DNA from: Polyangiaceae bacterium
GTDB lineage: Bacteria > Myxococcota_A > Polyangia > Polyangiales > Polyangiaceae
Assembly (NCBI GenBank): GCA_023150915.1
Contig: JAKLKA010000029.1
Location: forward strand, 1 to 62,242
Length of the DNA: 62,242 nt
Reading direction: 5' to 3'
Numbering within the stretch: position 1 is the first letter of the stretch; every line of letters begins with the position of its first letter. Positions 47,498-55,342 of the stretch are shown here, piece after piece. The notes beneath the pieces were generated by a model, which was not told the origin of the DNA, did no database searches, and saw nothing but the letters and a program-made list of their open reading frames with translations. Made by a program: the position numbers and the translations under genes.

Positions 47498-48675
47498 GCG
47501 GTCCTCGCCTGGGGCAGCGCGATCTCGGCGTCAGTCATCACGCAGGCCGGATCAGCCGCCCACATGTCACGGTGACCCGCCAGGGCCCGCTCGCGGTGCG
47601 AGCCACGGCAGTGCTCGATGAACCGACAGCTGCCGCACCGCCCGGTCAGGTGCCGCGTCCGCTCGGCCAGCTGGGCCCGAAGCGGGTGCTGCAGGATCTC
47701 GGAGAACGGCTGCTGCCGGACGTCGCCCAGCACGGCGGCTTGCCAGAATTGGTCGGGGTGGACGCGTCCCATGGAGTCGATGTTCACGATCTTCTCGCCG
47801 GCCGAGTTGCCCCTCCGCAGCAGCAAGAGCCGTTCCACCCGAGCGGCGGCCTCGCGGTCGAAGCGGCGCCCGATGAACTGCAGCAGCGCGGGGCCGTCCG
47901 AGTCGTTGCCGCCGGTGACGATGTCCGGCCCCGTCTGGGTCTCGAGCTGGACGAGGGCGCGTTCGAAGAGCCGCTCGAGCAGCGCGCGCGACTCGTCGGG
48001 CCGAAGGTCGTCCTGCCCCATGCGGTATGCCCGCCCCGCGTACAAGAGGTGCGAGACGTAGAAGCGATCGACGCCGATCTCGGTCGCGTGCTCGAGCAGC
48101 GGTTCGAGCTCGGCCTGGTTGATCTTGGACAGGGTGATGCGCAGACCGGTCTTGAGGCCTGCGCGCTTGCACGCCACGATGCCGGCGGTGGCGCGCGAGA
48201 AGCCTCCGACCAGGCCGCGATAGCGGTCGTTGAAGTCGCGCATGCCGTCGATGCTGATGCCCACGTAGGCCACGCCCGCCTGCTTCAACCGGGCCGCAAC
48301 GGCCGAGTCGATGAACACCCCATTGGTCGAGAGCTGGGGCACCATCCCCAGGGATTTCGCCCGCGTGATCAGCTCGAACAGGTCGCGGCGCAAGAGCGGT
48401 TCGCCGCCGCTGAAGATGACCACCTTGGTGCCGGCATCCGCCAGCGCGGTCAGCAGGGTCAGGCCCTCTTCCGGGCTCGAGTCGCGGGGCGACGGCTCGC
48501 GCGACGCCGACGCGTAGCAGTGCGGGCACGAGAGGTTGCAGTGCCCGACCACGTTCCAGACCACGACGGGCACGCCCCGGGCGGGGGCCGCATAGCGGTC
48601 CGGCGAGCGCTGCTCGAGGGCCGCCGACAAGGCCGGCTCGCGCGCGGTCCGAAGCAGGTCACTGACCATCAGCAT
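47494..48675 (-). CDS. nirJ: NirJ, radical SAM enzyme of heme d1 biosynthesis
   Basis: 393 residues. The radical SAM cluster motif is CNLSCPHCY (C-x3-C-x2-C). The C-terminal SPASM-type Cys set is GRCGSCRFIEHCRGSHRERA with a later DPAC. NirJ installs the carbonyl groups on the tetrapyrrole. A second Met two codons on is an alternative start. It is coupled to nirF by ATGA and lies 109 bases after nirS, with a hairpin between. Confidence 0.93.
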   Translation of the reverse strand: MLMVSDLLRTAREPALSAALEQRSPDRYAAPARGVPVVVWNVVGHCNLSCPHCYASASREPSPRDSSPEEGLTLLTALADAGTKVVIFSGGEPLLRRDLFELITRAKSLGMVPQLSTNGVFIDSAVAARLKQAGVAYVGISIDGMRDFNDRYRGLVGGFSRATAGIVACKRAGLKTGLRITLSKINQAELEPLLEHATEIGVDRFYVSHLLYAGRAYRMGQDDLRPDESRALLERLFERALVQLETQTGPDIVTGGNDSDGPALLQFIGRRFDREAAARVERLLLLRRGNSAGEKIVNIDSMGRVHPDQFWQAAVLGDVRQQPFSEILQHPLRAQLAERTRHLTGRCGSCRFIEHCRGSHRERALAGHRDMWAADPACVMTDAEIALPQARTA

Positions 48676-48729
48676 GGCGTCGTCGCAGGGTTCAAGATGC
48701 GTGCCGTGAGTGCGCTGGGGGGTCCAAAT

Positions 48730-48768
48730 GACGACGGGGCCAGCCCTGTGCTGACCCCGTTCGTCGTC
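48730..48768. terminator. Strong hairpin between nirS and nirJ
   Basis: A 9-bp stem GGGGCCAGC/GCTGACCCC (one mismatch) with loop CCTGT is extended by outer GACGAC/GTCGTC arms with a small bulge. There is no U-run on the minus strand (ATTTGG follows), so partial termination or mRNA protection is more likely than full termination. Confidence 0.55.
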
Positions 48769-48784
48769 TCATGCGAATGCCGCG

Positions 48785-50755
48785 TCAGTAGACGTCATGC
48801 GCGGTGTTGTAGACGTTGAACTTGCCGGTCGGGGTCACCAGCCAGTCCTCCTCGATGCGCTTGACCTCTTTCAGATCCTTGTCGTTGTAGATGATCATCG
48901 CGCCCTTCTTGTCCCAGCCCGACACCCAGACCTCCGAGCCTTCCTTGTTGAACTCGAAGTGCACCACCCGGCCGCGCTCGAACGGCGTCCAGCACTTTTC
49001 GACCTTCGCGTCCTTCTTGCTGTAGACGCAGATCTGGCGGGTCTCTTCCGCCTTGTTGGCGAGCGGCGAGTCCATCCACACCCACTGGCTCTTGGGGTGC
49101 GTCTTGACGAACAGGCTTCCAGGACCGCCGACCTTCAGCTCGCGCACCGGCTTCCAGGCGTGCTCGGGCTTCTTTGCCGGGTCGGTACCGTAGACCACGA
49201 ACTTGGGCTCGCCGATGTGGGTGGTCGCGTTGACCCAGCCGAACTCTGGATCCTTCCAGTTCGCGCCGCGGCCCGGGTGGGGCTTGATCCCGGTCTCGAA
49301 CTTGGTGACGAACTTCTTCTCTTTGACGTCCACCACCACCATTTCGTTCTTCATGTTGGCGGCCATCATCACGTAGCGCTTGGACCAGTCCCAGCCGCCG
49401 TCGTGCAAGAAGCGCTGCGCGTTGAACTTCTCGACCATCGGGTAGTCGGGCTTGCTGTAGTCGATCAGCGCGACGATGCCCGCCTCTTTCAGGTTCATCA
49501 CCCAGAGGGGGTCGTGGTGACTGGCCACGATGGCGGCGACGCGGTTCTCTTTCAGCTCTTCACCGTCGATGGCCTTCATCAGCACGTTCTGCACGGCCTT
49601 GGGCTCGAGCGTCAGCCCGTCGAAGACCACGTATTGCGGCGGCCAGTAGCAGCCCTGGATGACCAGCTTGTCTTCCCAGCCCTTGGCCTTGCTTCCGTCC
49701 ACGCTGCGCGCGTCGAAGCAGCCCTGCACCTGAGCCACCAGCGTGGGCGTCTCGGTCCAGAGGTCGATCAGGCTGACGCGCCCATCGCGACCCACCGCGT
49801 AGAAGTATCGACCGGTGGACGACGAGCGCAGAATGTGAACGGCGTAACCGGTCTCGATGATCGCCAGCTTCTCTTTGGTGTCGCCGTCGATGATCGCAAC
49901 CTGCCCGGCGTCACGCAGGATCACGCCGAAGAAGTTCTCCCACTTGCGCTTGGTCTCGGGCTTCTTCACCCGCTGGTCCACGGGGACCAAGACCTTGTGC
50001 GACGCCTTGATCTTCTCGAGCGGCATCTGCGGAGGCTCGGGCGGCGTCATCTGGATGTAGCTGGCCATCAAGGTCATCTCGTCGTCGCTCAAGACGCCGA
50101 TCTTGCCCCACGGCGGCATGCCACCAGGCAGGCCGTTCATCAGCGTGTTCTTGATGACCGTGGTGCCGAGCTTCTTGGTGCGCTCGGGCTGAATGTTCGG
50201 GCCGGTGGCACCGGCGCGCAGCGTGCCGTGGCAGCCCGCGCAGCGCTGGAAGTAGATGCCCTTGGCCTTCTCGAAGTCGGCCCCGGTGAGCTCCTTGACC
50301 GGCTCTTGCTTCTCTTGCACGCCGCCGGCCGCGCTGGCGGCGTCGATGTACGCCAGCACCTGCTCGATCTGATCGTCCTTCAGGTTCAAGGGCGGCATCT
50401 GCGCCTTGTATTTGGCCAGCAGCTCTTTGCCGACCGGGTCGTCCTTGGTCATCGCAATCGGGTCTTTGACGAACTTGACGACCCAGTCTTTCTGTCGGCG
50501 CTTGGACAGGTCTTTGAGGTCGGGGCCGGTCCGATCGCCGGCACCGATGCTGTGGCACGCCTGGCACTGGCCATCGAAGATGGTCTTGCCTGCGGCCGCT
50601 GCGCCGCTGAGCGCGGGCCCACCCGCGGTGGGTGTGGCGCTGCCGCTGGCGGTTGCCGTGGGTTGAGCTCCCCCTTCGGGTTTCTTGTCGCAGGCAACCA
50701 GGCTTGCCGCCAGGGCAGCCGCCGCCACGAAGCCGAAAACTGATCGATCTCGCAT
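48785..50755 (-). CDS. nirS: Cytochrome cd1 nitrite reductase, lipoprotein with two heme c domains
   Basis: 656 residues from ATG with SD GGGAGA. The signal peptide ends ASLVACDK, so Cys22 is lipid-anchored; Asp at +2 would favour inner-membrane retention. Two heme c sites follow: CQACH (64-68) and CAGCH (172-176). The d1 propeller occupies ~230-656. ASHHDPLW and RFLHDGGW contain the two active-site His, and PHPGRGANW and TPTGKFNVYNTAHDVY are NirS signatures. It reduces nitrite to NO. Classical NirS has one heme c domain and is soluble; this has an extra NirC-like domain and an anchor. Confidence 0.95.
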   Translation of the reverse strand: MRDRSVFGFVAAAALAASLVACDKKPEGGAQPTATASGSATPTAGGPALSGAAAAGKTIFDGQCQACHSIGAGDRTGPDLKDLSKRRQKDWVVKFVKDPIAMTKDDPVGKELLAKYKAQMPPLNLKDDQIEQVLAYIDAASAAGGVQEKQEPVKELTGADFEKAKGIYFQRCAGCHGTLRAGATGPNIQPERTKKLGTTVIKNTLMNGLPGGMPPWGKIGVLSDDEMTLMASYIQMTPPEPPQMPLEKIKASHKVLVPVDQRVKKPETKRKWENFFGVILRDAGQVAIIDGDTKEKLAIIETGYAVHILRSSSTGRYFYAVGRDGRVSLIDLWTETPTLVAQVQGCFDARSVDGSKAKGWEDKLVIQGCYWPPQYVVFDGLTLEPKAVQNVLMKAIDGEELKENRVAAIVASHHDPLWVMNLKEAGIVALIDYSKPDYPMVEKFNAQRFLHDGGWDWSKRYVMMAANMKNEMVVVDVKEKKFVTKFETGIKPHPGRGANWKDPEFGWVNATTHIGEPKFVVYGTDPAKKPEHAWKPVRELKVGGPGSLFVKTHPKSQWVWMDSPLANKAEETRQICVYSKKDAKVEKCWTPFERGRVVHFEFNKEGSEVWVSGWDKKGAMIIYNDKDLKEVKRIEEDWLVTPTGKFNVYNTAHDVY

Positions 50756-50808
50756 CTTGATCTCCCTCGGCGCTCGCGCCGCATTGTCTCGGAGTGACTC
50801 GCGCATAG

Positions 50809-50824
50809 AGCAAAAGTCGGTCCG
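50809..50824 (-). promoter_or_regulatory. Candidate sigma-54 (RpoN) promoter of nirS
   Basis: The minus strand reads CGGACCGACTTTTGCT: GG and GC are separated by exactly 10 bases, and 8 of 11 conserved positions of TGGCACG-N4-TTGC match. The start would be near 50798, about 43 bases before the nirS ATG. Confidence 0.55.
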
Positions 50825-50849
50825 GCGCCGATGACGGACGTCAGTCTCA

Positions 50850-50878
50850 GCGGACATATTGGTCGATTGATTGTCCGC
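50850..50878. promoter_or_regulatory. Inverted repeat upstream of nirS
   Basis: GCGGACA and TGTCCGC (perfect 7-base arms) flank a 15-base AT-rich core. It lies about 50-80 bases upstream of the predicted start. It may bind a dimeric regulator. Confidence 0.5.
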
Positions 50879-50897
50879 AGAAAACACGCGGTTTCCG

Positions 50898-50950
50898 ATT
50901 CGCGAATTCCTTGCGCGTCGCCGTCGGCCCGACGCTTGGTTTTCGCGAAA
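50898..50950. promoter_or_regulatory. Paired TTCGCGAA palindromes upstream of nirS
   Basis: ATTCGCGAAT (50898-50907) and TTTCGCGAAA (50941-50950) are perfect 10-base palindromes sharing TTCGCGAA. Their centres are 43 bases apart, about four helical turns, and lie roughly 100-150 bases upstream of the predicted start, the position of enhancer sites for sigma-54 activators. Confidence 0.55.
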
Positions 50951-51030
50951 CGATGGCTGTGCTCCGCGTCGCCGTCGTCGAGCCCGTCACCGCCGAGCGC
51001 GGGCCTCGAGCACGCCCCCATGGAATGAGA

Positions 51031-51059
51031 AGAGCCCGCGGCAGTTCACCGCGGGCTCT
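51031..51059 (-). terminator. Rho-independent terminator, possibly bidirectional
   Basis: AGAGCCCGCGG and CCGCGGGCTCT form a perfect 11-bp stem with a 7-base loop. On the minus strand CTTCTCATTCC follows. It lies 26 bases past the stop of the Cys-rich secreted protein gene (51085) and before the nirS regulatory region. Confidence 0.8.
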
Positions 51060-51084
51060 CTTCTCGCCAGGGTCGGGTTCGGTT

Positions 51085-52014
51085 TCAGGGATTGGCCAGA
51101 CAGGCCTTCAGCTCGGGCGTCTGCGTCCAGCCGCAGCTGCCGTTGGCTTGCGGCTCGCACTTGCCCACCTGCTTGTAGCAGGCGTACGCCGGCTTCCACT
51201 CGCAGGTCGACATCATGTCTTGGTCGGCGCAGATCTGACCCGAGCAGCCCGTGGCGAAGCAGGGGTTGGGCTTGGTGGGGACGATCTTCGAGTAGAACTG
51301 CGACGCGCTCAGTCCGTTCATCGAACCGGCCGGTCCGGTGACCGTCTCGAGCGTTGCGGCGACGATCAGTCCGCTGCCCGAGAGCGCCTTCCAACCTTCG
51401 TCCAGCTGGTCTTGGGTCGCACCGCTGGGCGTCAGATCGACCCCGGCATAGGTCTTCGCGCCGAGCGTGCTGTTGAGCTTGGACGCCTCGAGCACCGGGC
51501 AGGGGAACGTGATGCACTGGATGCCGCTGCTCTCGGCTCGGTAGAACGTGCCCGTGGGCGCGTTCTCGGTCGCCGCCCGCCAGCCTTCGCTGACATTGAA
51601 CACGCCCCACTGAGAGCCGTTGATCTTCTTGCTTCCGATCCAGCCACGGAGCACCACCCGCCCGCTGCGCGCTTCCGCGTCGGCGAGGTTCTCGTCGTCG
51701 GGGGACAGTCCGACCTTCTTCCACTCCAGGTCAGCGACGTAGCATTCCTCCGCCCAGCTCCCGTCGCGACACTTGGTCGTGCTGCGATTCACCCGCTTGA
51801 CCCAGGTGCCTCCGCACATCGGGTACATGCACTTCCGGTAGTCCGGACGGGCCGAGTAGAAGGTGAAGTTGTCGCTCGACAGCTCGTCGGCCTTGCCGTC
51901 CCCGGCCTCGCCCTCTTCGCTCGGCAGGCCGGTGTCAGGGGCCGTCTCGGCGGCGCAGGCGGGCAACACGAACACGGCGGCGAGGGCCGCGACCGAAAAA
52001 ATCTTGGTCTTCAT
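51085..52014 (-). CDS. Secreted Cys-rich lipoprotein of unknown function
   Basis: 309 residues from ATG 52014 with strong SD GGAGGA. Signal peptide ends FVLPACAAE (lipobox), followed by an acidic linker (GLPSEEGEAGDGKADEL). The main domain (60-235) has YRKCMYPMCGGTWVKRVNRSTTKC, and ESSGIQCITFPC; it ends in a Cys-rich module (CFATGCSGQICADQ..., CYKQVGKCEPQANGSCGW). Similar two-part proteins exist in myxobacteria but I cannot name the family with certainty. The downstream terminator isolates it from nirS. Confidence 0.75.
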   Translation of the reverse strand: MKTKIFSVAALAAVFVLPACAAETAPDTGLPSEEGEAGDGKADELSSDNFTFYSARPDYRKCMYPMCGGTWVKRVNRSTTKCRDGSWAEECYVADLEWKKVGLSPDDENLADAEARSGRVVLRGWIGSKKINGSQWGVFNVSEGWRAATENAPTGTFYRAESSGIQCITFPCPVLEASKLNSTLGAKTYAGVDLTPSGATQDQLDEGWKALSGSGLIVAATLETVTGPAGSMNGLSASQFYSKIVPTKPNPCFATGCSGQICADQDMMSTCEWKPAYACYKQVGKCEPQANGSCGWTQTPELKACLANP

Positions 52015-52171
52015 CACGAAATCCTCCAGAAAACTCGCTCCCCCAGTGGGAGTAGGAAGCCGTAAGCAAAGGTGCGCAGGCGTCCTACCAAAGCGCACCC
52101 TGGTACGCAAGGGGCCGTACAGAGCTTCCCGCCGTTGCTGCGCGGCCGGTTCGAGACGATGGTCCGGGCCC

Positions 52172-52948
52172 ATGTCGCTTGCCGGGAAGTGCGCCGTCAT
52201 CACCGGGGCCGGGCGCGGCATCGGCGCTGCGGTCGCTGGCAGCCTCGCCGCCCAGGGCGCACGTGTGCTCTTGGCCGCGCGTTCCCTGGGCCAGGTGGAG
52301 GCGGTGGCTCGCGCGCTGAGCGAGCAGGGGCTCGAGGCACACGCCGTGGCCTGCGACGTCACCCTGGAAGCCAGCGTGAGCGGGCTGGCCGACCGAGCAG
52401 AGGCCGCGCTGGGTCGGGTCGACATCTTGGTGAACAACGCCGGCACCGCGAGCTCTGCCCCCATCGAGAGCACCACGCTCGACGAGTGGAACCGGATCCT
52501 GGCGGTGAATGCCACCGGGCCGTTCCTGTGCACGCGGGCGTTCATCGGAAAGATGGCGACCCGGGGCTTTGGGCGCGTGGTCAACGTGGCCTCGGTCACG
52601 TCGCGCGTCGGCTCGCGCTACATCGCGGCGTACACCGCGTCGAAGCACGCTGTCCTCGGCTTCACGCGGGTCGCGGCCGCCGAGTACGCGCAGGCCGGCA
52701 TCACCGTGAACGCCGTCTGCCCCGGCTACGTGGACACCGAGATGACCACCGAGTCGGTGGAGCGGGTGATGCAGCGAACCGGGCTCGACCGCGAGCGCGC
52801 ACTCTCGGCAATTCTTCAGACCGTGAACCAGAAACGACTGATTTCCGTGGACGAGGTGGCGTTCGTGGTGACCTCGCTGTGCGCCGAGCACGCGGGCGGC
52901 ATCAACGGTCAAGCCATCGTGATCGACGGTGGAGGGCTGCTTGCATGA
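52172..52948 (+). CDS. Short-chain dehydrogenase (3-hydroxyacyl-CoA type)
   Basis: 258 residues from ATG. SDR motifs: ITGAGRGIGAAV (NAD loop), ILVNNAG, catalytic Ser in VASVTSR, and YTASK. It ends INGQAIVIDGG. The frame stays open further upstream, but codon quality falls there. It is the first gene of a tightly packed run with RidA, enoyl-CoA hydratase and acyl-CoA dehydrogenase, matching the order of 2-aminobenzoyl-CoA-type degradation clusters. Substrate assignment is inference from gene order. Confidence 0.9.
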   Translation: MSLAGKCAVITGAGRGIGAAVAGSLAAQGARVLLAARSLGQVEAVARALSEQGLEAHAVACDVTLEASVSGLADRAEAALGRVDILVNNAGTASSAPIESTTLDEWNRILAVNATGPFLCTRAFIGKMATRGFGRVVNVASVTSRVGSRYIAAYTASKHAVLGFTRVAAAEYAQAGITVNAVCPGYVDTEMTTESVERVMQRTGLDRERALSAILQTVNQKRLISVDEVAFVVTSLCAEHAGGINGQAIVIDGGGLLA

Positions 52949-53349
52949 GTCATGTGACGATCAACCCAGAGAGTCTCGGTGCGCCCAAGGGCTATTCGAA
53001 CGGCGTGCTGACTGCCGCGGGCGGGCGCGTCCTATTCGTCGCCGGGCAGGTCGGCTGGGACGAAAAGCAGCAGGTGGTGTCCGACGACTTCGCCCGGCAG
53101 TTCGGCCAGGCGCTCAGCAACGTGGTGACGGTGGTGAAAGCTGCGGGCGGCTCGCCCGAGCACGTGGCACGCATGACGATCTTCGTCACCAGCAAAGACG
53201 AGTACGTCGCGGCGGCCAAGAGCGTGGGCGCCGAATACCGCGCGCTGATGGGGCGCCACTTCCCGGCAATGACGCTGGTGGAGATCAAGGCGCTGCTCGA
53301 AGAGGGCGCCAAGGTCGAAATCGAAGCGACGGCGGTCTTGCCGGCCTGA
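52945..53349 (+). CDS. RidA/YjgF family protein
   Basis: 134 residues; ATG overlaps the SDR stop (ATGA). Features: GVLTAAGGRVLFVAGQVGWD near the start, the FGQALSNVVTVVKAAGGSPEHVARMTIFV central helix-strand, and the FPAMTLVEIKALLEEGAKVEIEATA ending. RidA proteins hydrolyse enamines/imines; the canonical Arg of RidA (usually in R-x-CxxV near 105) aligns with LVEIKAL here, so typical enamine deaminase activity is uncertain. In CoA clusters a RidA homologue may remove ammonia from an amino-enoyl-CoA. Confidence 0.9.
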   Translation: MSHVTINPESLGAPKGYSNGVLTAAGGRVLFVAGQVGWDEKQQVVSDDFARQFGQALSNVVTVVKAAGGSPEHVARMTIFVTSKDEYVAAAKSVGAEYRALMGRHFPAMTLVEIKALLEEGAKVEIEATAVLPA

Positions 53350-53363
53350 GCGCGGAGACGAAC

Positions 53364-54164
53364 ATGCCCATCAGCCCGAAGAGCTTCCGCTACGAGCTGG
53401 ACTCCGAAACCCACGTCGCGACTCTCACCCTGAATCGTCCCGAGCGACTCAACGCCCTCACCTTCGAGGTCTACACCGAGCTGGGCGCGACCTTCCGCGC
53501 GCTGGACACGGAACCCGGGGTGCGCGCCATCGTCATCACCGGCAGCGGAAAGGGGTTCTGCTCGGGTGGGGACGTCGAAGACATCATCGGCCAGCTGTTC
53601 TCGCGCGACCAGCAGGGGCTGCTCGAGTTCACCCGCCTCACCGGTGCGCTGGTGGTTGCGATGCGTCGCTGTCGGCGGCCGATCGTGGCCGCCCTCAACG
53701 GCACGGTCGCCGGCGCCGGCGCGGTGATCGCCACCGCCGCGGACGTGCGCATTGCCGCCGAGAGCGCGCGCATCGCTTACCTGTTCACCAAGGTGGGCCT
53801 GAGCGGCGCGGACATGGGCATGTGCTGGCTCTTGCCCCGCATGGTCGGCTTCGGCCGTGCCACCGAGCTCTTGATGGGCGGCGACTTCATCAACGCCGAA
53901 GAAGCGCTGCGCATCGGGCTGTACAACCGGGTCGTCCCGAACGACGGCGTCCAGCTGGAAGCGCAGGCGTTTGCCGCGCGCCTGGCACGTGGGCCCGGTT
54001 ACGGGCTCGAGGTCACCAAAGCGTTGCTCAATCGCGAGGCGTCGATGGACCTGTGGGCATCGGTGGATCTCGAGGCAGAGGCTCAGGCCGCGTGCATGCT
54101 GCACCCCGACTTCCGCGAGGCGTACGACGCGCTCCGCGCGAAACGCCCGCCGAGCTTCCGGTGA
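53364..54164 (+). CDS. Enoyl-CoA hydratase/isomerase
   Basis: 266 residues. Crotonase fold: LNRPERLNALTFEV, the oxyanion-hole segments AIVITGSGKGFCSGGDV and ALNGTVAGAGAVIATAADVRIA. The classical catalytic Glu position reads YLFTKVGLSGADMGMCWLLPRMVG, where one of the usual two Glu residues is replaced, so the reaction may be isomerisation or hydrolysis rather than hydration. Starts 14 bases after RidA. Confidence 0.88.
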   Translation: MPISPKSFRYELDSETHVATLTLNRPERLNALTFEVYTELGATFRALDTEPGVRAIVITGSGKGFCSGGDVEDIIGQLFSRDQQGLLEFTRLTGALVVAMRRCRRPIVAALNGTVAGAGAVIATAADVRIAAESARIAYLFTKVGLSGADMGMCWLLPRMVGFGRATELLMGGDFINAEEALRIGLYNRVVPNDGVQLEAQAFAARLARGPGYGLEVTKALLNREASMDLWASVDLEAEAQAACMLHPDFREAYDALRAKRPPSFR

Positions 54165-54169
54165 GCCGC

Positions 54170-55327
54170 ATGCTGGATACCAGCGCCGTTGGCGCGTTCT
54201 TGGAGGCGCGCCACCACCAGCTTGCCACCACCGTGGCCGAGCTCGTGGCGCGCGAGGTTGCCCCGCTGCCCGTGGCCCACGACGACGCCACTGCGCGCGC
54301 GCAGGCCCGAGAGCTCTTGGGCGTTCTGGGCCGCGCGGGCCTGGCCGCTCACGCGCACCCGCTCGACCTGAGGGCGTGCTCCGTGATCCGCGAGCGGCTG
54401 GCCTGGGAGTCGCCGCTCGCCGACGAGGTGTTCGCGCTCCAGTGCCTGGGGTCCACACCCATCACCCTGGCGGGGGCCACCGAGCTCGCGGCAGCGCTGG
54501 TGCCCAAGGTGGTGAGCGGCGAGCTCATGGCGGCGTTCGCCATGACCGAGCCCGATGCAGGCAGCGACGTGGCTTCGCTCTGCACACAGGCCCGTCGCGA
54601 CGGCGGCGACTACGTGCTCGACGGCAAGAAGACGCTGATCTCGAACGCGGGCCTGGCCGACTTCTACACCGTGTTCGCCAAGACCGACCCCGCGGCGGGG
54701 CACCGGGGGATCTCGTGCTTCGTGGTCGACGCGGACACGCCCGGGCTCCGGTTCGAGCGAGCGCTCGAGCTCTCGGCGCCCCACCCGCTGGGTGACCTCG
54801 CCTTCGAGGCCTGCCGGGTCCCGGCGTCGCGACGTCTGGGCAAAGAGGGCGACGGCTTCCGCCTGGGCATGAGCACGCTGGACGCGCTGCGGACCACGGT
54901 GGCAGCCGCAGCCTGCGGCATGGCGGCTCGGGCCCTGGACGAAGCCCTGACCCACGTCGAGCGCCGGCAGCAGTTCGGTGCGCGGCTCGCGACGCTGGCG
55001 CTGGTACAGCACAAGCTGGCCGCCATGGCGATCGAGCTCACGGCCGCTCGCCTCTTGGTCTATCGCGCGGCCGCCGCGCGGGACGCAGGTGCGCCGCGGG
55101 TTTCTCTGGAGTGCGCCATGGCCAAGGCCTACGCCACGGAAGCCGCGCAGCGCATCATCGATACGGCCGTTCAGCTCTGCGGCGGGCGCGGCGTGCTGCG
55201 CGAGAGCAAGGTCGATCAGCTCTACCGCGCGATCCGCCCCTTGCGCATCTACGAGGGGACTACGGACATTCAGCACCTGGTCATCGCCCGCGCGCTGCTC
55301 GAGGGCCGGCGGCAGCCCGGGGACTAA
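54170..55327 (+). CDS. Acyl-CoA dehydrogenase
   Basis: 385 residues from ATG 54170, which has GGTGA as SD; a GTG at 54161 overlapping the previous stop (GTGA) is possible. FAD/substrate motifs: AFAMTEPDAGSDVASL, YVLDGKKTLISNAGLAD, RRQQFGARLATLALVQHKL, QLCGGRGVLRESKV and RIYEGTTDIQ; the catalytic Glu is in YEGT. It oxidises or reduces the alpha-beta bond of an acyl-CoA with an electron-transfer flavoprotein as partner. Last gene of the CoA module; the sulfatase gene starts 15 bases on. Confidence 0.93.
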   Translation: MLDTSAVGAFLEARHHQLATTVAELVAREVAPLPVAHDDATARAQARELLGVLGRAGLAAHAHPLDLRACSVIRERLAWESPLADEVFALQCLGSTPITLAGATELAAALVPKVVSGELMAAFAMTEPDAGSDVASLCTQARRDGGDYVLDGKKTLISNAGLADFYTVFAKTDPAAGHRGISCFVVDADTPGLRFERALELSAPHPLGDLAFEACRVPASRRLGKEGDGFRLGMSTLDALRTTVAAAACGMAARALDEALTHVERRQQFGARLATLALVQHKLAAMAIELTAARLLVYRAAAARDAGAPRVSLECAMAKAYATEAAQRIIDTAVQLCGGRGVLRESKVDQLYRAIRPLRIYEGTTDIQHLVIARALLEGRRQPGD

Positions 55328-55342
55328 TACTTGGGAACCGAA

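Noticed and set aside
50850-50878. FNR/NnrR box upstream of nirS
   Set aside because: No TTGAT-N4-ATCAA; the AT-rich core only contains partial half-sites.
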